A stretch of 64,000 bases of DNA from Acidobacteriota bacterium. Lineage in GTDB: Bacteria > Acidobacteriota > Blastocatellia > Pyrinomonadales > Pyrinomonadaceae. The translations under genes and the position numbers were made by a program. This document shows positions 18,205 through 27,265 of the stretch, piece after piece. Below the pieces are notes generated by a model. The model did not search any database and had not been told where the DNA came from. It saw only the letters and a list, made by a program, of their open reading frames with translations. Position 1 is the stretch's first letter. Each line of letters opens with the position of its first letter. The stretch covers positions 85,127-149,126 of the forward strand of contig JAFAZX010000103.1 in assembly GCA_019239425.1 (NCBI GenBank), read 5' to 3'.

Positions 18205-18233
18205 TTTCTATTACTCGGCCCGCCCCTTGTCAA
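18205..18233 (-). promoter_or_regulatory. Sigma70-type promoter for the GH31 operon (TTGACA-17-TAGAAA)
   Basis: Minus strand TTGACA (18233-18228), 17-bp spacer, TAGAAA (18210-18205). Confidence 0.6.
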
Positions 18234-18243
18234 GATAATTTTC

Positions 18244-18335
18244 GGCAGAAGCCCGACCGTCAGGGAGGGCGTCTCGACTCTCGCGTTGCGCTACGACGGA
18301 GGACGTACGCCCTCCCTTACGGTCGGGCTTCCGCC
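18244..18335. repeat. Palindromic repeat, GAAGCCCGACCGTnAGGGAGG family, copy 1
   Basis: ggcagaagcccgaccgtcagggagggcgt ... acgccctcccttacggtcgggcttccgcc. Confidence 0.9.
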
Positions 18336-18346
18336 TAAAGCACATT

Positions 18347-19183
18347 ATGAACCGACGCCACTTCAGCAAACGCCTGACGCTCGCCGCCACGGGCGCACTC
18401 GCTCTTTCCAAAACGTCCGCACAGGCCGCAAGGCTCTCGCGCGTCGGCGCGCAGCTCTACACCGTGCGGAAGGAGTTGGAGAAGGATTTCGAAGGGACTC
18501 TACAGAAGGTCGCCGCGCTCGGCTACAGGGAGGTCGAATTCGCGGGCTACTTCGGTCACAAGCCCGACGAGGTGAGGTCAATACTCAAGCGTCTCGGGCT
18601 CGACTCGCCGGCCGCGCACGTGCAGCTCTCGGAGCTGCGCGGCGACCTGACGCCGTTGATTAAGGCGGCGCAGACAATCGGCCACAGGTACCTGCTCCTC
18701 GCCTGGACGCCGCCCGAGGAGCGCAAGTCCCTCGAACAGTACCGGCGGCTCGCGGAACTCTGCAACGAGGCGGGCCGGGCGCTGAGGCGTGAGGGGCTAC
18801 AGTTCGCCTATCACAACCACGACTTCGAGTTCGCGCCGCTGGAAGGCCGAGTCCCTTACGACCTCCTGCTCGAACGCACAGACCCGAACCTCGTCAAGCT
18901 CGAGATGGACTTGTACTGGACGGTGAAGGGCGGCGCGAACCCGGTCGAGTATTTCGGACGCCACCCCGGCCGCTTCCATCTCCTGCACGTCAAGGACATG
19001 GACGCGACGCCGCGCCGCTTCTTCGCCGACGTCGGCAAGGGCACCATCGACTTCAAGTCCATCTTCGCCCGAGCGCGCGAGGCCGGCGTCCGGCACTACT
19101 TCGTCGAGAACGACCAGCCCGCGGGCTCGCCCTTCGAAAGCCTGCGCACGAGTATCGAATACCTCAAGCGCCTCGAATTTTGA
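18347..19183 (+). CDS. Sugar phosphate isomerase/epimerase-like TIM-barrel protein with Tat-like signal
   Basis: MNRRHFSKRLTLAATGALALSKTSAQA; RVGAQLYTVRKELEKDFEGTLQKVAALGYREVEFAGYFG; QFAYHNHDFEF; HLLHVKDMD; FVENDQ. Confidence 0.85.
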   Translation: MNRRHFSKRLTLAATGALALSKTSAQAARLSRVGAQLYTVRKELEKDFEGTLQKVAALGYREVEFAGYFGHKPDEVRSILKRLGLDSPAAHVQLSELRGDLTPLIKAAQTIGHRYLLLAWTPPEERKSLEQYRRLAELCNEAGRALRREGLQFAYHNHDFEFAPLEGRVPYDLLLERTDPNLVKLEMDLYWTVKGGANPVEYFGRHPGRFHLLHVKDMDATPRRFFADVGKGTIDFKSIFARAREAGVRHYFVENDQPAGSPFESLRTSIEYLKRLEF

Positions 19184-19186
19184 ACC

Positions 19187-19281
19187 GGCGGAAGCCCGAC
19201 CGTAAGGGAGGACGTACGTCTTACTCTACTTGAGCTTTGACGAGGGACGTACGCCCTCCCTTACGGTCGGGCTTCAGCCTA
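19187..19281. repeat. GAAGCCCGACCGTnAGGGAGG family, copy 2
   Basis: ggcggaagcccgaccgtaagggaggacgtacg ... cgtacgccctcccttacggtcgggcttcagcc. Confidence 0.9.
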
Positions 19282-19288
19282 AAAGCAC

Positions 19289-20797
19289 ATGACGAACAGT
19301 CTCCCCTTACGCGCCGCGTTCTTTCTGCTGACCCTGTGCGCCGCCGCGACCGCCGCGGCACAGACTCCTGTCGGAGAGTTCGAAGGCCAGACGGACGTGG
19401 GCGGCGCGCGCAAGGTCGCGCCCGCGGGCTTCGACGCGCAAAACGAGTCGTACAGGATCGAAGGCTCCGGCGCGAACATGTGGGGCACGCGCGACGAGTT
19501 CCACTTCGTCTGGCGGCGGATGCGCGGCGACTTCATCCTGACGGCCCGCGCACTTTTCGCCGGCCGCGGCAGGGAGGCGCACCGCAAGCTCGGCTGGCAG
19601 GTGCGCTCCACGCTCGACGCCGACTCGCCACACGCGAGCGCGGTCGTCCACGGCGACGGCCTGACTTCACTCCAATTCCGCCGGACGCAGGGCGCGGAGA
19701 CCGAGGAGGTCAAGTTCGAGCGCGGCGGCGCCGACGTTATTCAACTGGAGAGGCGCGGCGACGCCTTCATCATGTCGGCCGCGCGCTTCGGCGAGCCGTT
19801 CGTCACGCGCAGCGTCGAAAGCCTCCCACTCGGCGAAGAGGTCTACGTCGGCCTCTTCGTCTGCTCGCACAACAAGGACGTGACCGAGCACGCCCTCTTC
19901 GACAGCGTGCGCGTCACCATCCCTGCGCCCGCGAACCTCGTCCCATACCGCGACTACATCGGGAGCCGCTTGGAAATCCTCGACGTGGCGACAGGACGCC
20001 GCCGCGTCGTCCACACGGTCGAGGACTCTTTGCAGGCGCCGAACTGGACGCGCGACGGGCGCGCGCTCGTCTACAACCGCAACGGCCGCCTCTACCGCTT
20101 CGACCTGGCGCGGAAGGCCGCGGCGGAAATCAACACTGGCTCCGCCACCTCGAACAACAACGACCACGTCCTCTCCTTCGACGGGAGGATGCTCGGCATC
20201 AGCCACCACCCGAAGGAGGAGGGCGGGCGCTCGGTCGTCTACGTCCTGCCTTCGACGGGCGGCACGCCGCGGCGCGTCACCCGGCGCTCGCCCTCTTACC
20301 TTCACGGCTGGTCGCCGGACGGGAAGTCCCTCGTCTACACGGGCGAGCGCGATGGTGAGTTCGACATCTATAAGATTGCGGTCGAAGGCGGCGAGGAGGT
20401 GCGTCTGACCGACGCCGCAGGGTTGGACGACGGGCCGGAGTATTCGCCCGACGGCAGGTACGTCTACTTCAACTCGGCGCGGACGGGGCGGATGCAGCTC
20501 TGGCGCATGAAGGCGGACGGGACGGGGCAGGAGCAGTTGACCTCCGACGAGTTCAACAACTGGTTCCCGCACCTCTCGCCGGACGGCAAGTGGGTCGTCT
20601 TCCTCTCCTTCGGCCGGGACGTGCGCGCGGACGAGCACCCTTTCTACAAACACGTCTACCTCCGCCTGATGCCCGCGGGCGGCGGCCCCGCGCGCGTCCT
20701 CGCCTACGTCTACGGCGGGCAGGGCACCCTCAACGTCCCCTCCTGGTCGCCCGACGGCAAGCGCTTCGCGTTCGTCAGCAACACGAAGCTCGACTGA
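19289..20797 (+). CDS. TolB/PD40-type beta-propeller protein with N-terminal concanavalin-like domain
   Basis: Signal peptide; SWSPDGK, YSPDGRYVYFNS, LSPDGKWVVFLS, WSPDGKRFAFVSN repeats. N-terminus (GDFILTARALFAGRG...LGWQVRSTLD) resembles DUF1349-like modules. Confidence 0.8.
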   Translation: MTNSLPLRAAFFLLTLCAAATAAAQTPVGEFEGQTDVGGARKVAPAGFDAQNESYRIEGSGANMWGTRDEFHFVWRRMRGDFILTARALFAGRGREAHRKLGWQVRSTLDADSPHASAVVHGDGLTSLQFRRTQGAETEEVKFERGGADVIQLERRGDAFIMSAARFGEPFVTRSVESLPLGEEVYVGLFVCSHNKDVTEHALFDSVRVTIPAPANLVPYRDYIGSRLEILDVATGRRRVVHTVEDSLQAPNWTRDGRALVYNRNGRLYRFDLARKAAAEINTGSATSNNNDHVLSFDGRMLGISHHPKEEGGRSVVYVLPSTGGTPRRVTRRSPSYLHGWSPDGKSLVYTGERDGEFDIYKIAVEGGEEVRLTDAAGLDDGPEYSPDGRYVYFNSARTGRMQLWRMKADGTGQEQLTSDEFNNWFPHLSPDGKWVVFLSFGRDVRADEHPFYKHVYLRLMPAGGGPARVLAYVYGGQGTLNVPSWSPDGKRFAFVSNTKLD

Positions 20798-20838
20798 CCC
20801 TTTCCGCTTGAGAAAGGTCTCAAAAACTTTGCCCGCCT

Positions 20839-22329
20839 TTAACCCTCCGGGATAACCTGGCCGATTTTGGTGACGACCTGCTGGGCGATGGGCGGGTCGT
20901 AGTTTGACATGACGATGACCGTGTAGCCGGTGTCGAGATGAATGTCCAACTGGCTGTTGATGCCGGAGAAGCCGCCCGAGTGCCCGACGGTTCTCCTGCC
21001 GTCCACTTCGGCGCAGAAGAAACCGTAGCCGTATTTCACCCCCTGACCCGCGACCACTTTTCCGGTAGTCAGGACGTCCGTGTAGCGCTGACTGAGGAGT
21101 TTATGCCCGACGAGCGCGTTGGCGAATTTGAGCAGGTCGGGGGCGGTCGAAAAGCCACCGCCCGCCGGGCCGCCCTTGACCACGTGCCGAAAAAGGTTGT
21201 TCGCCCGCGGGCCGGGGATGAAACGCCCTTCCTCATTTTCGTTGGTGTAACCGACGGCGAGGTTCGGCGTGTCGTGCTCCAGGTCATACGCGTCGGTGTC
21301 GTTCATCCCCGCCGGTCTATAAATGTGTTCGCGGACGTAGCTGAAGTAGTCCTGACCGCTCACCTTTTCGATGATCGCGCCCAGCAGCATGAACCCTGCG
21401 TTGCTGTAGCTCATGCGCTCGCCGGGCTGAAACAGGAGCGGCTGGTCTACGAACAGCGGCAGGTAATCCTTGACGGCTTTAAAGCGCTCCTTCGACGTTT
21501 CAAAAAACTTTGGGGTGAAATAATCACCGATGCCGGAGGTGTGTGTCAGCAGGTGGTGAATCTTCACCTTCTCCGCGACTTCCCTGTTCGGGTAATCGGG
21601 CAGAACCTTGCCGACCGTGTCGTCGAAAGAGAGCCTCCCCTGCTCGACGAGCTGGGCGACCGCCACCGCGGTGAACATCTTGTTCATCGAGCCGAGGTTG
21701 AACTTGGTGTCTACTCGGTTGGGGACGTTGTAAGCCTTGCTGGCGAGACCGTAGGCGTTCTGGAAGACGGGCTTGCCATCCTTGGCGATCAGGACGCTGC
21801 CCGAAAACACGTCGGCGGTCGCCAGGCGCTTCAGGTAGCCGTCGAGCCAGCGTGCGAACTCCGCCTGACTCAGCTTGCGCGCGTTCGCCGGCCGGATGGG
21901 CTCGTTGTTAATGAACGTAATGATGTGCGGCTCTTCCGGGGCCACTTTAACCGTGAGCCTCGACTGCAACTCGGTCAGAGCGGTCTCCCCGACGGCGACG
22001 ATCTCCAGGTCGGAGGATTTTTCGACGGCGACGAGTTTCACCTCGCCGTTCGTGTGGCGCGCGCCGACCAGGTAGGCCGCACGAAGCTCCGCCGACGCCC
22101 GTTCGAGGATAGGCTTGTCGTAGCTCGCCGCCATGAAATTGCGGATGGCGTCGAAATCACCGCCCTTGTTCAAGCGCAGCCATTCCGAGAGGCGTCGTCC
22201 CGCCGGCGTGTCGGGGACGGAAGGGGCTTTACTCTGCGCGGACGTCTGCGCCCGAACCGGCGCGCCTGCAACCAACAGCAGAAGGCTTAATGCTGCGGAA
22301 GAGATAAAATTCAGTCGTGTTCGTTTCAT
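20839..22329 (-). CDS. Serine hydrolase, beta-lactamase (class C)/transpeptidase-like
   Basis: KFNLGSMNKMFTAVAVAQLVEQGRLSFDDTVGKVLPDYPNREVAEKVKIHHLLTHTSGIGDYF; PGERMSYSNAGFMLLG; VGHSGGFSGINSQLDIHLDTGYTVIVMSN. Confidence 0.88.
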   Translation of the reverse strand: MKRTRLNFISSAALSLLLLVAGAPVRAQTSAQSKAPSVPDTPAGRRLSEWLRLNKGGDFDAIRNFMAASYDKPILERASAELRAAYLVGARHTNGEVKLVAVEKSSDLEIVAVGETALTELQSRLTVKVAPEEPHIITFINNEPIRPANARKLSQAEFARWLDGYLKRLATADVFSGSVLIAKDGKPVFQNAYGLASKAYNVPNRVDTKFNLGSMNKMFTAVAVAQLVEQGRLSFDDTVGKVLPDYPNREVAEKVKIHHLLTHTSGIGDYFTPKFFETSKERFKAVKDYLPLFVDQPLLFQPGERMSYSNAGFMLLGAIIEKVSGQDYFSYVREHIYRPAGMNDTDAYDLEHDTPNLAVGYTNENEEGRFIPGPRANNLFRHVVKGGPAGGGFSTAPDLLKFANALVGHKLLSQRYTDVLTTGKVVAGQGVKYGYGFFCAEVDGRRTVGHSGGFSGINSQLDIHLDTGYTVIVMSNYDPPIAQQVVTKIGQVIPEG

Positions 22330-22385
22330 ACCATCATCCACCTCACTGTGTAATTGCCGGATATCGCGGCTAAAGTTCCGCGGGT

Positions 22386-24938
22386 TCATTTGGCTGTCAG
22401 GCGTTCGGCCGCGACGACGAGCATGAGGTAGTCGGTCGTGCCGCCGCCGAGGACGTACTCGGTCTGCTGCCAGAGGAAGGGCCAGGTCAGAAGCTCCGGG
22501 TAGTCGGGGCGGATGAGCGCCGTCCCCGACCCTACGCCGCCGGGGATGTAAGACCAGTCGGCGCGGTTGAAGCCGTAGGCGGTGGTGAGCGAACGCGCGC
22601 CCACGCCCGAGGCGAAGGAGGCCGTGTTCGGGCCGGGGTGACAGCCCAGTATGAAGTTGAGCGCGCGGAGCATGTACTCGTCGCCGAAGAGTTCGGGGAA
22701 CGCCGTGTGCAGAAAATACTGCTCGACGCCGAAGCGCTGTATGCCCCAGCCCGCGCCCCAGATGTCCGGCTCGTAGGGCACGCCGTACGGCGTCCGCTTC
22801 CCGCGCTCGTCCACCTGCGCCTTGTAAGCGCGCGCCGCTTCGGTCAGGGCGTCGGTGAACTGCCGGTCGTTCAACTTACGTATCGCGCGGCCCGCGACCC
22901 AGCCGACGCGCGGGAAGTTCCTGACGATGTCGGCGGTCGAGTTCTTGAGAAAGTCCGCATACCTCTTCCCGCCGGTCGCCAAAAGCAGCTCGACCGCCGG
23001 CTCGACTCTTTGCAGCGCGTCCCTCTCCTTCGTCCTCTCCCAAAGCTCCGTCGCGATGCGCAGGCAGTCGGCCGCGAGCTGCGGGTTGAAATTCTGCAAA
23101 ACCCTCGCGGCCGCGGCCAGGCCCGCCGCCGCCTGTAGCTCGCGCCCCGGGTTCTCCTCCGTGAAGACCCAGCGGTCGTCCGGCTCGCCCCCGCGCCCGA
23201 ACGGCGCGCCCCAGGGGTCGTGCGGCCGCGTGTCCGTCACGGCCACGCCGTCGCCGCGGCGGGGCGCGCCCGCCTCCTCCTTTTCACTTGAGCGCTTCGG
23301 GTCGAAGCGCACGTTGTCGGTCACGTTCGCGGTGTCGCCGAGCTGCGTATACTGCCGGAGCGTCGGCGTGATGATGCCGCGGTAGAGACGCCCCAGAGAC
23401 TTGTAGCCGCCGACGACCGAGAGCGCGCCGTGCTCGATCTGTTGAAGAACGTCGGGCCTCCCGTCCGGCCTTCCGATCTCGACGACGCGGCTCTGCTGGT
23501 CGATGGTCGTGTCGTCGTAATCGACCTTGAACGCCTCGTAGAGCAGCGCGAGCCCCTGCATCGTCTCGGTCTGCGACTCGACGCGGATGTCGTCGTCGCC
23601 CGCGTCGTGCCACGCGCCGCGGTCTAAGCCCGGGACTGATTCGCCGCCCGCGTACTTCGTCAGGGTCGAAGGCCCCTGCACGTAGCCGTCGATGTGGTTT
23701 TGGTTGGCGGGCGCCATCCGCGCGTCGTCCAGGTGACAGGCGCCGTGCCAGACGCGGTAGCGGTCGTTGACGCGCATGTGGCACATCTGCGCGGGCAGGA
23801 AGTATTCGAGCGTCGGCTGCCAGACGTGCCGCCTGTAGACGTCCGCGCTGATTTGGAAGGGCTCGGTCTGGTATTCGCCGTAACGGATGAAGTAGACGCC
23901 CGGCCGCTTCGCCTTCGTGAAGTCGAAGCGGAAGTAGCGGTAGCGCAGGAAGCGGCCCCACTCGGCGGGCGACTCTTCCAACACCGTCTCGAATCCGCCG
24001 CCCTCCTGCGCGCGGACGAGGACGGCCTTCGGGCGTCGCTCGTCGGATGGGTCTGTCTCGATGACGGCGACCTTCTCCTGCGCGGGGTGGTAGCCGACCT
24101 GCGAGACCTGCACGACCGGCTGGTACTTCCAGCCCGGAAGGGCGCGCGGCGTGACGAGCCACTCGACGGCGTTCGCGGTCGCGCCCTTCTCGACGAGCGC
24201 GCGGACGACGAACCAGCCGTTCGTGTGCTCGGCGCGACCGTCGAGCAGTTGCAGGTCGCCGCCGCGCACGCGCTCGACCACCATCGTCTGCCGTTCGTCC
24301 TCGGGCGCGACCGTCAGGCGTCGCCCCTCGGCCAGTTGCGCGCCCGGCCCGTTCGCCTGCCGCGGGAAGAGGCCGGGGCGCTCGTCCATGTAGAAGGTCT
24401 TGCCGAAGAGGAGGCCGGGGAAGAGTTCGAGGTTGAAGCCGACGCGCCCGGCCCACTCGTCGGGCACGGGGCGGTCGAGGTCGACGACGATGCGGAACGC
24501 ACGCCCGTCGGGTTTGATCTTGAGCGTGTAGCCGAGGTTCAGTTCGGGGTAGAAGACGGGGTTGAAGCCGCGGCGGTCTTTCTCGGGGTCGGGGTACTGC
24601 ATCCGCACGCTGATGGTCTGCGCGGCGCGGTCGACCAGGCGCTTGCCGACCTTCGGGACGGGCTGCCACTGCCCCGGCGTCGGCTCCAGGCGCAGGTCGC
24701 CGTTCGTCGCCACGCGCAGCCCGTTCTGGATGATGCCGACCCCGCCCTGATGGCTCTCCGGGTAGTAGTCGTGCGCGAGCATCACGTTCAGGCCCGGCAT
24801 CTCCAGGTACTCGAGCTCGTTGATGCGCAACACAGCCCCTTCGTCTTTAACCTGCGCGCGCAACGGCAGGACGAGCTGAGACAGCGCGAGACAGGCGGCG
24901 ACGGCGAGCGAGGCTGTGCGAGAGGTTTGCTTCGGCAT
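22386..24938 (-). CDS. Glycoside hydrolase family 9 (full length, CelD_N-like N-terminus)
   Basis: VVQVSQVGYHPAQEKVAVIETD; ACHLDDARM; GAWHDAGDDDIRVESQTETMQGLALLYEAF; YEPDIWGAGWGIQRFGVEQYFLHTAFPELFGDEYMLRALNFILGCHPGPNT. Confidence 0.85.
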   Translation of the reverse strand: MPKQTSRTASLAVAACLALSQLVLPLRAQVKDEGAVLRINELEYLEMPGLNVMLAHDYYPESHQGGVGIIQNGLRVATNGDLRLEPTPGQWQPVPKVGKRLVDRAAQTISVRMQYPDPEKDRRGFNPVFYPELNLGYTLKIKPDGRAFRIVVDLDRPVPDEWAGRVGFNLELFPGLLFGKTFYMDERPGLFPRQANGPGAQLAEGRRLTVAPEDERQTMVVERVRGGDLQLLDGRAEHTNGWFVVRALVEKGATANAVEWLVTPRALPGWKYQPVVQVSQVGYHPAQEKVAVIETDPSDERRPKAVLVRAQEGGGFETVLEESPAEWGRFLRYRYFRFDFTKAKRPGVYFIRYGEYQTEPFQISADVYRRHVWQPTLEYFLPAQMCHMRVNDRYRVWHGACHLDDARMAPANQNHIDGYVQGPSTLTKYAGGESVPGLDRGAWHDAGDDDIRVESQTETMQGLALLYEAFKVDYDDTTIDQQSRVVEIGRPDGRPDVLQQIEHGALSVVGGYKSLGRLYRGIITPTLRQYTQLGDTANVTDNVRFDPKRSSEKEEAGAPRRGDGVAVTDTRPHDPWGAPFGRGGEPDDRWVFTEENPGRELQAAAGLAAAARVLQNFNPQLAADCLRIATELWERTKERDALQRVEPAVELLLATGGKRYADFLKNSTADIVRNFPRVGWVAGRAIRKLNDRQFTDALTEAARAYKAQVDERGKRTPYGVPYEPDIWGAGWGIQRFGVEQYFLHTAFPELFGDEYMLRALNFILGCHPGPNTASFASGVGARSLTTAYGFNRADWSYIPGGVGSGTALIRPDYPELLTWPFLWQQTEYVLGGGTTDYLMLVVAAERLTAK

Positions 24939-25021
24939 CTTGGTTCGGTTCGTTATTAACTCGGGCACGGGTCTTTGCATGTATAATGCCCGCGCTCTTC
25001 GTCCGACTCAAAACAGGATTC

Positions 25022-26107
25022 ATGCGCGCGATGAAACTTCAAAGATTCTCGTCTCTCTCCCTGCTCGTGCTCTTCCTCTGTGTGCCCGCGTCGGCGCAGA
25101 CCGCCGACATCTACTCGAAGAAGTCCGTCCGCGCCGTCATGCAGAAGGTCTTCGAGTGGCAGGTGGCGCACCCGGTCGAGATCGACGCGCTCAACAACAA
25201 CCTCTGGGCGCGCGCCGCCTTCTACGCCGGGATAATGTCCGCGGGGAAGGCCACGGGCGACAAGCGCTACTTCGAGCAGGCGACGCGCTGGGCCGAGGGG
25301 CGCGGCTGGAAACTCGGCGACCGCCCGCGCCACGCCGACGACCACGCGCCGGGCCAGACCTTCCTCGAACTCTACATGCTCAAGAGAGACCCCGCGCGCA
25401 TCGAGCAGACGAAGTCCGTCATCGACGCGATGGTCGCCGCCCCGAAGCCCGGCCGCGAGGACTGGTGGTGGTGCGACGCGCTCTTCATGGCGCCGCCGGT
25501 GCTGGCGCGCCTCTACGCCGTCACGGGCGACAAGAAGTACCTCGACTTCCTCGACGCGATGTGGTGGGACACGACCGACTTCCTCTACGACCCGTCGGAA
25601 GGTCTCTACTACCGCGACAAGAATTTTCTGAACAAGCTGAACGCGAACGGCAAGAAGGTCTTCTGGGCGCGCGGCAACGGCTGGGTGATGGGCGGCGCGG
25701 TGCGCGTGCTCCAACACCTGCCGAAGAACCACCCGACGCGCGCGCGCTACGTCAAGCTCCTGCAAACGATGGCGGCCTCCGTCGCGCGCGTGCAGGGCGC
25801 GGACGGCCGCTGGCACCCCTCCCTGCTCGACCCGGCGGAGGCGCCCGTGCCCGAGACTTCCAGCACGGGCTTCTTCACCTACGCGCTCGCGTGGGGCGTC
25901 AACAACGGCGTCCTCGAACGCAAGACCTACCTGCCCGTCATCCGCCGGGCTTGGGCCGGCCTCGTCGCCTCCGTCGACGAGGAGGGCAAGCTCGGCTGGG
26001 TGCAGCGCATCGGCCTCGCCCCAGACAAGGTCACCGCCGACGACAACCAGGAGTACGGCTCCGGCGCGCTGCTGCTGGCCGGCAGCGAGATGTTGAAGCT
26101 GAAGTAG
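25022..26107 (+). CDS. Unsaturated rhamnogalacturonyl hydrolase-like, GH105 (YteR-like)
   Basis: GDKRYFEQATRWAEGRGWKLGDRPRHADDHAPGQTFLELYMLKRD; WWWCDALFMAPPVLARLYAVTGDKKYLDFLDAMWWDTTDFLYDPSEGLYYRDKNF; WARGNGWVMGG; DNQEYGSGALLLAGSEM. Confidence 0.9.
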   Translation: MRAMKLQRFSSLSLLVLFLCVPASAQTADIYSKKSVRAVMQKVFEWQVAHPVEIDALNNNLWARAAFYAGIMSAGKATGDKRYFEQATRWAEGRGWKLGDRPRHADDHAPGQTFLELYMLKRDPARIEQTKSVIDAMVAAPKPGREDWWWCDALFMAPPVLARLYAVTGDKKYLDFLDAMWWDTTDFLYDPSEGLYYRDKNFLNKLNANGKKVFWARGNGWVMGGAVRVLQHLPKNHPTRARYVKLLQTMAASVARVQGADGRWHPSLLDPAEAPVPETSSTGFFTYALAWGVNNGVLERKTYLPVIRRAWAGLVASVDEEGKLGWVQRIGLAPDKVTADDNQEYGSGALLLAGSEMLKLK

Positions 26108-26213
26108 ACAGTAGCCAGCGGTCAGTAGTCAGTAGAAAAGCTCGGCGGCGTGTTTCAACCTTCGGGTCGGGCGCGCCGCTTTGTCTTCCTACTGTCTACT
26201 GGCTACTGTCTAC
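26105..26213. repeat. Palindrome built from CAGTAG/CTACTG words between convergent GH105 and GH10 genes
   Basis: tagacagtagccag...cagtagtcagtag / ctactgtctactggctactgtctac; stop codons of both genes lie in the arms. Confidence 0.75.
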
Positions 26214-27265
26214 CGCCTGCGGCGGAAGGCTTCGAGCAGGGCGTCGTACGCGGGCTTCTTTTTATAAGCCGCGTCGAACGGGAGCGGCGCGCCCTTCGCG
26301 CCCTTCGTGTAGCCCGGAATCCAGGTGTACTTGTCCGTGAAGCCCCACGTCTGGAAGGCCGTGCACTTCGGCTGGCGCAGGCAGGCGTCGGCGATGCGCC
26401 GGTAGATTTCGGCCTGACGTTTTAACGCCGCCGCGTCGGGCTGGCCCGCGCCCGAGGGGAGGCCCACGTCCAGCTCCGTGATGTGAATCTGCACCCCGAG
26501 CGCGGCGAGGCGCGCGAGGTTCTGCTCGATGGTGGCGAGGTCTTTCGCTTCGAGGTCGACGATGTGCGCCTGTATGCCGACGCCGTCGATGGGCACGCCG
26601 CGGCTACGGAAGTCTTTGACCATCGCGTAGACGGCGTCGGACTTCGGGTTGATTCCCTCCGTGTCGTAATCGTTGTAGAAGAGTTGCGCGTCGGGGTCTG
26701 CCGCACGCGCCCAGCGCAGGGCCTGCTCGACGTAGGCCGTCCCCTTCCCCTTCAGGCCGATGCCCGGCTGGTCGTACCAGACGGAGGACTCGACGCTCCC
26801 GTCGGCGAGGAAGATTTCGTTGACCACGTCCCAGGCGAAGACCTTGCCGCGGTAGTGCCGCATGACCTTCGTGATGTGCTCGCGCAGGAGTTCCGACATC
26901 TGCTCGGGGGTGAAGCTCCCCTTCTCCAGCCAGCGCGGGTTGTACTCGCTCCACGCGAGGCAGTGGCCGCGCACCTTCATCTTGTGCGCGCGGGCAAAGG
27001 CGACGAGGCGGTCGCCCGGCTCGAAGTTGAAACGCTCGCGCGTCGGCCGGATGGCACCCCACTTCAAAGCGTTCTCCGCCGTCAGCATGTTGAACTCGCG
27101 CGCCAGCGTCGAAGCGTACTCCGGCTCTTCCAGCAGGCGCGGCTCGGCGGCCGCGCCGACCAGCACGCCCGCGCGGTCTGCGTACTCGCGCAGAGTCTGC
27201 CCAAAGCACGCCCCACTCAGAATCAATAACAGCGCGGCGGCCCACAGAGTTTGTTTGAAGGTCAT
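26210..27265 (-). CDS. Endo-1,4-beta-xylanase, GH10
   Basis: FNMLTAENALKWGAIRPTRERFNFEPGDRLVAFARAHKMKVRGHCLAWSEYNPRWL; GKVFAWDVVNEIFLADGSVESSVW; IHITELDVGLP; TAFQTWGFTDKYTWIPGY. Confidence 0.95.
   Translation of the reverse strand: MTFKQTLWAAALLLILSGACFGQTLREYADRAGVLVGAAAEPRLLEEPEYASTLAREFNMLTAENALKWGAIRPTRERFNFEPGDRLVAFARAHKMKVRGHCLAWSEYNPRWLEKGSFTPEQMSELLREHITKVMRHYRGKVFAWDVVNEIFLADGSVESSVWYDQPGIGLKGKGTAYVEQALRWARAADPDAQLFYNDYDTEGINPKSDAVYAMVKDFRSRGVPIDGVGIQAHIVDLEAKDLATIEQNLARLAALGVQIHITELDVGLPSGAGQPDAAALKRQAEIYRRIADACLRQPKCTAFQTWGFTDKYTWIPGYTKGAKGAPLPFDAAYKKKPAYDALLEAFRRRR

Noticed and set aside
18147-18280. Short minus-strand ORF MRFADVKSVPALQAAVNVPVPPSIITSRLQT-like peptide sought upstream of proB and repeat-rich leaders such as this
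   Set aside because: A 31-codon peptide (actually readable near 38185-38280) has no supporting RBS or recognised homology; too short to call.
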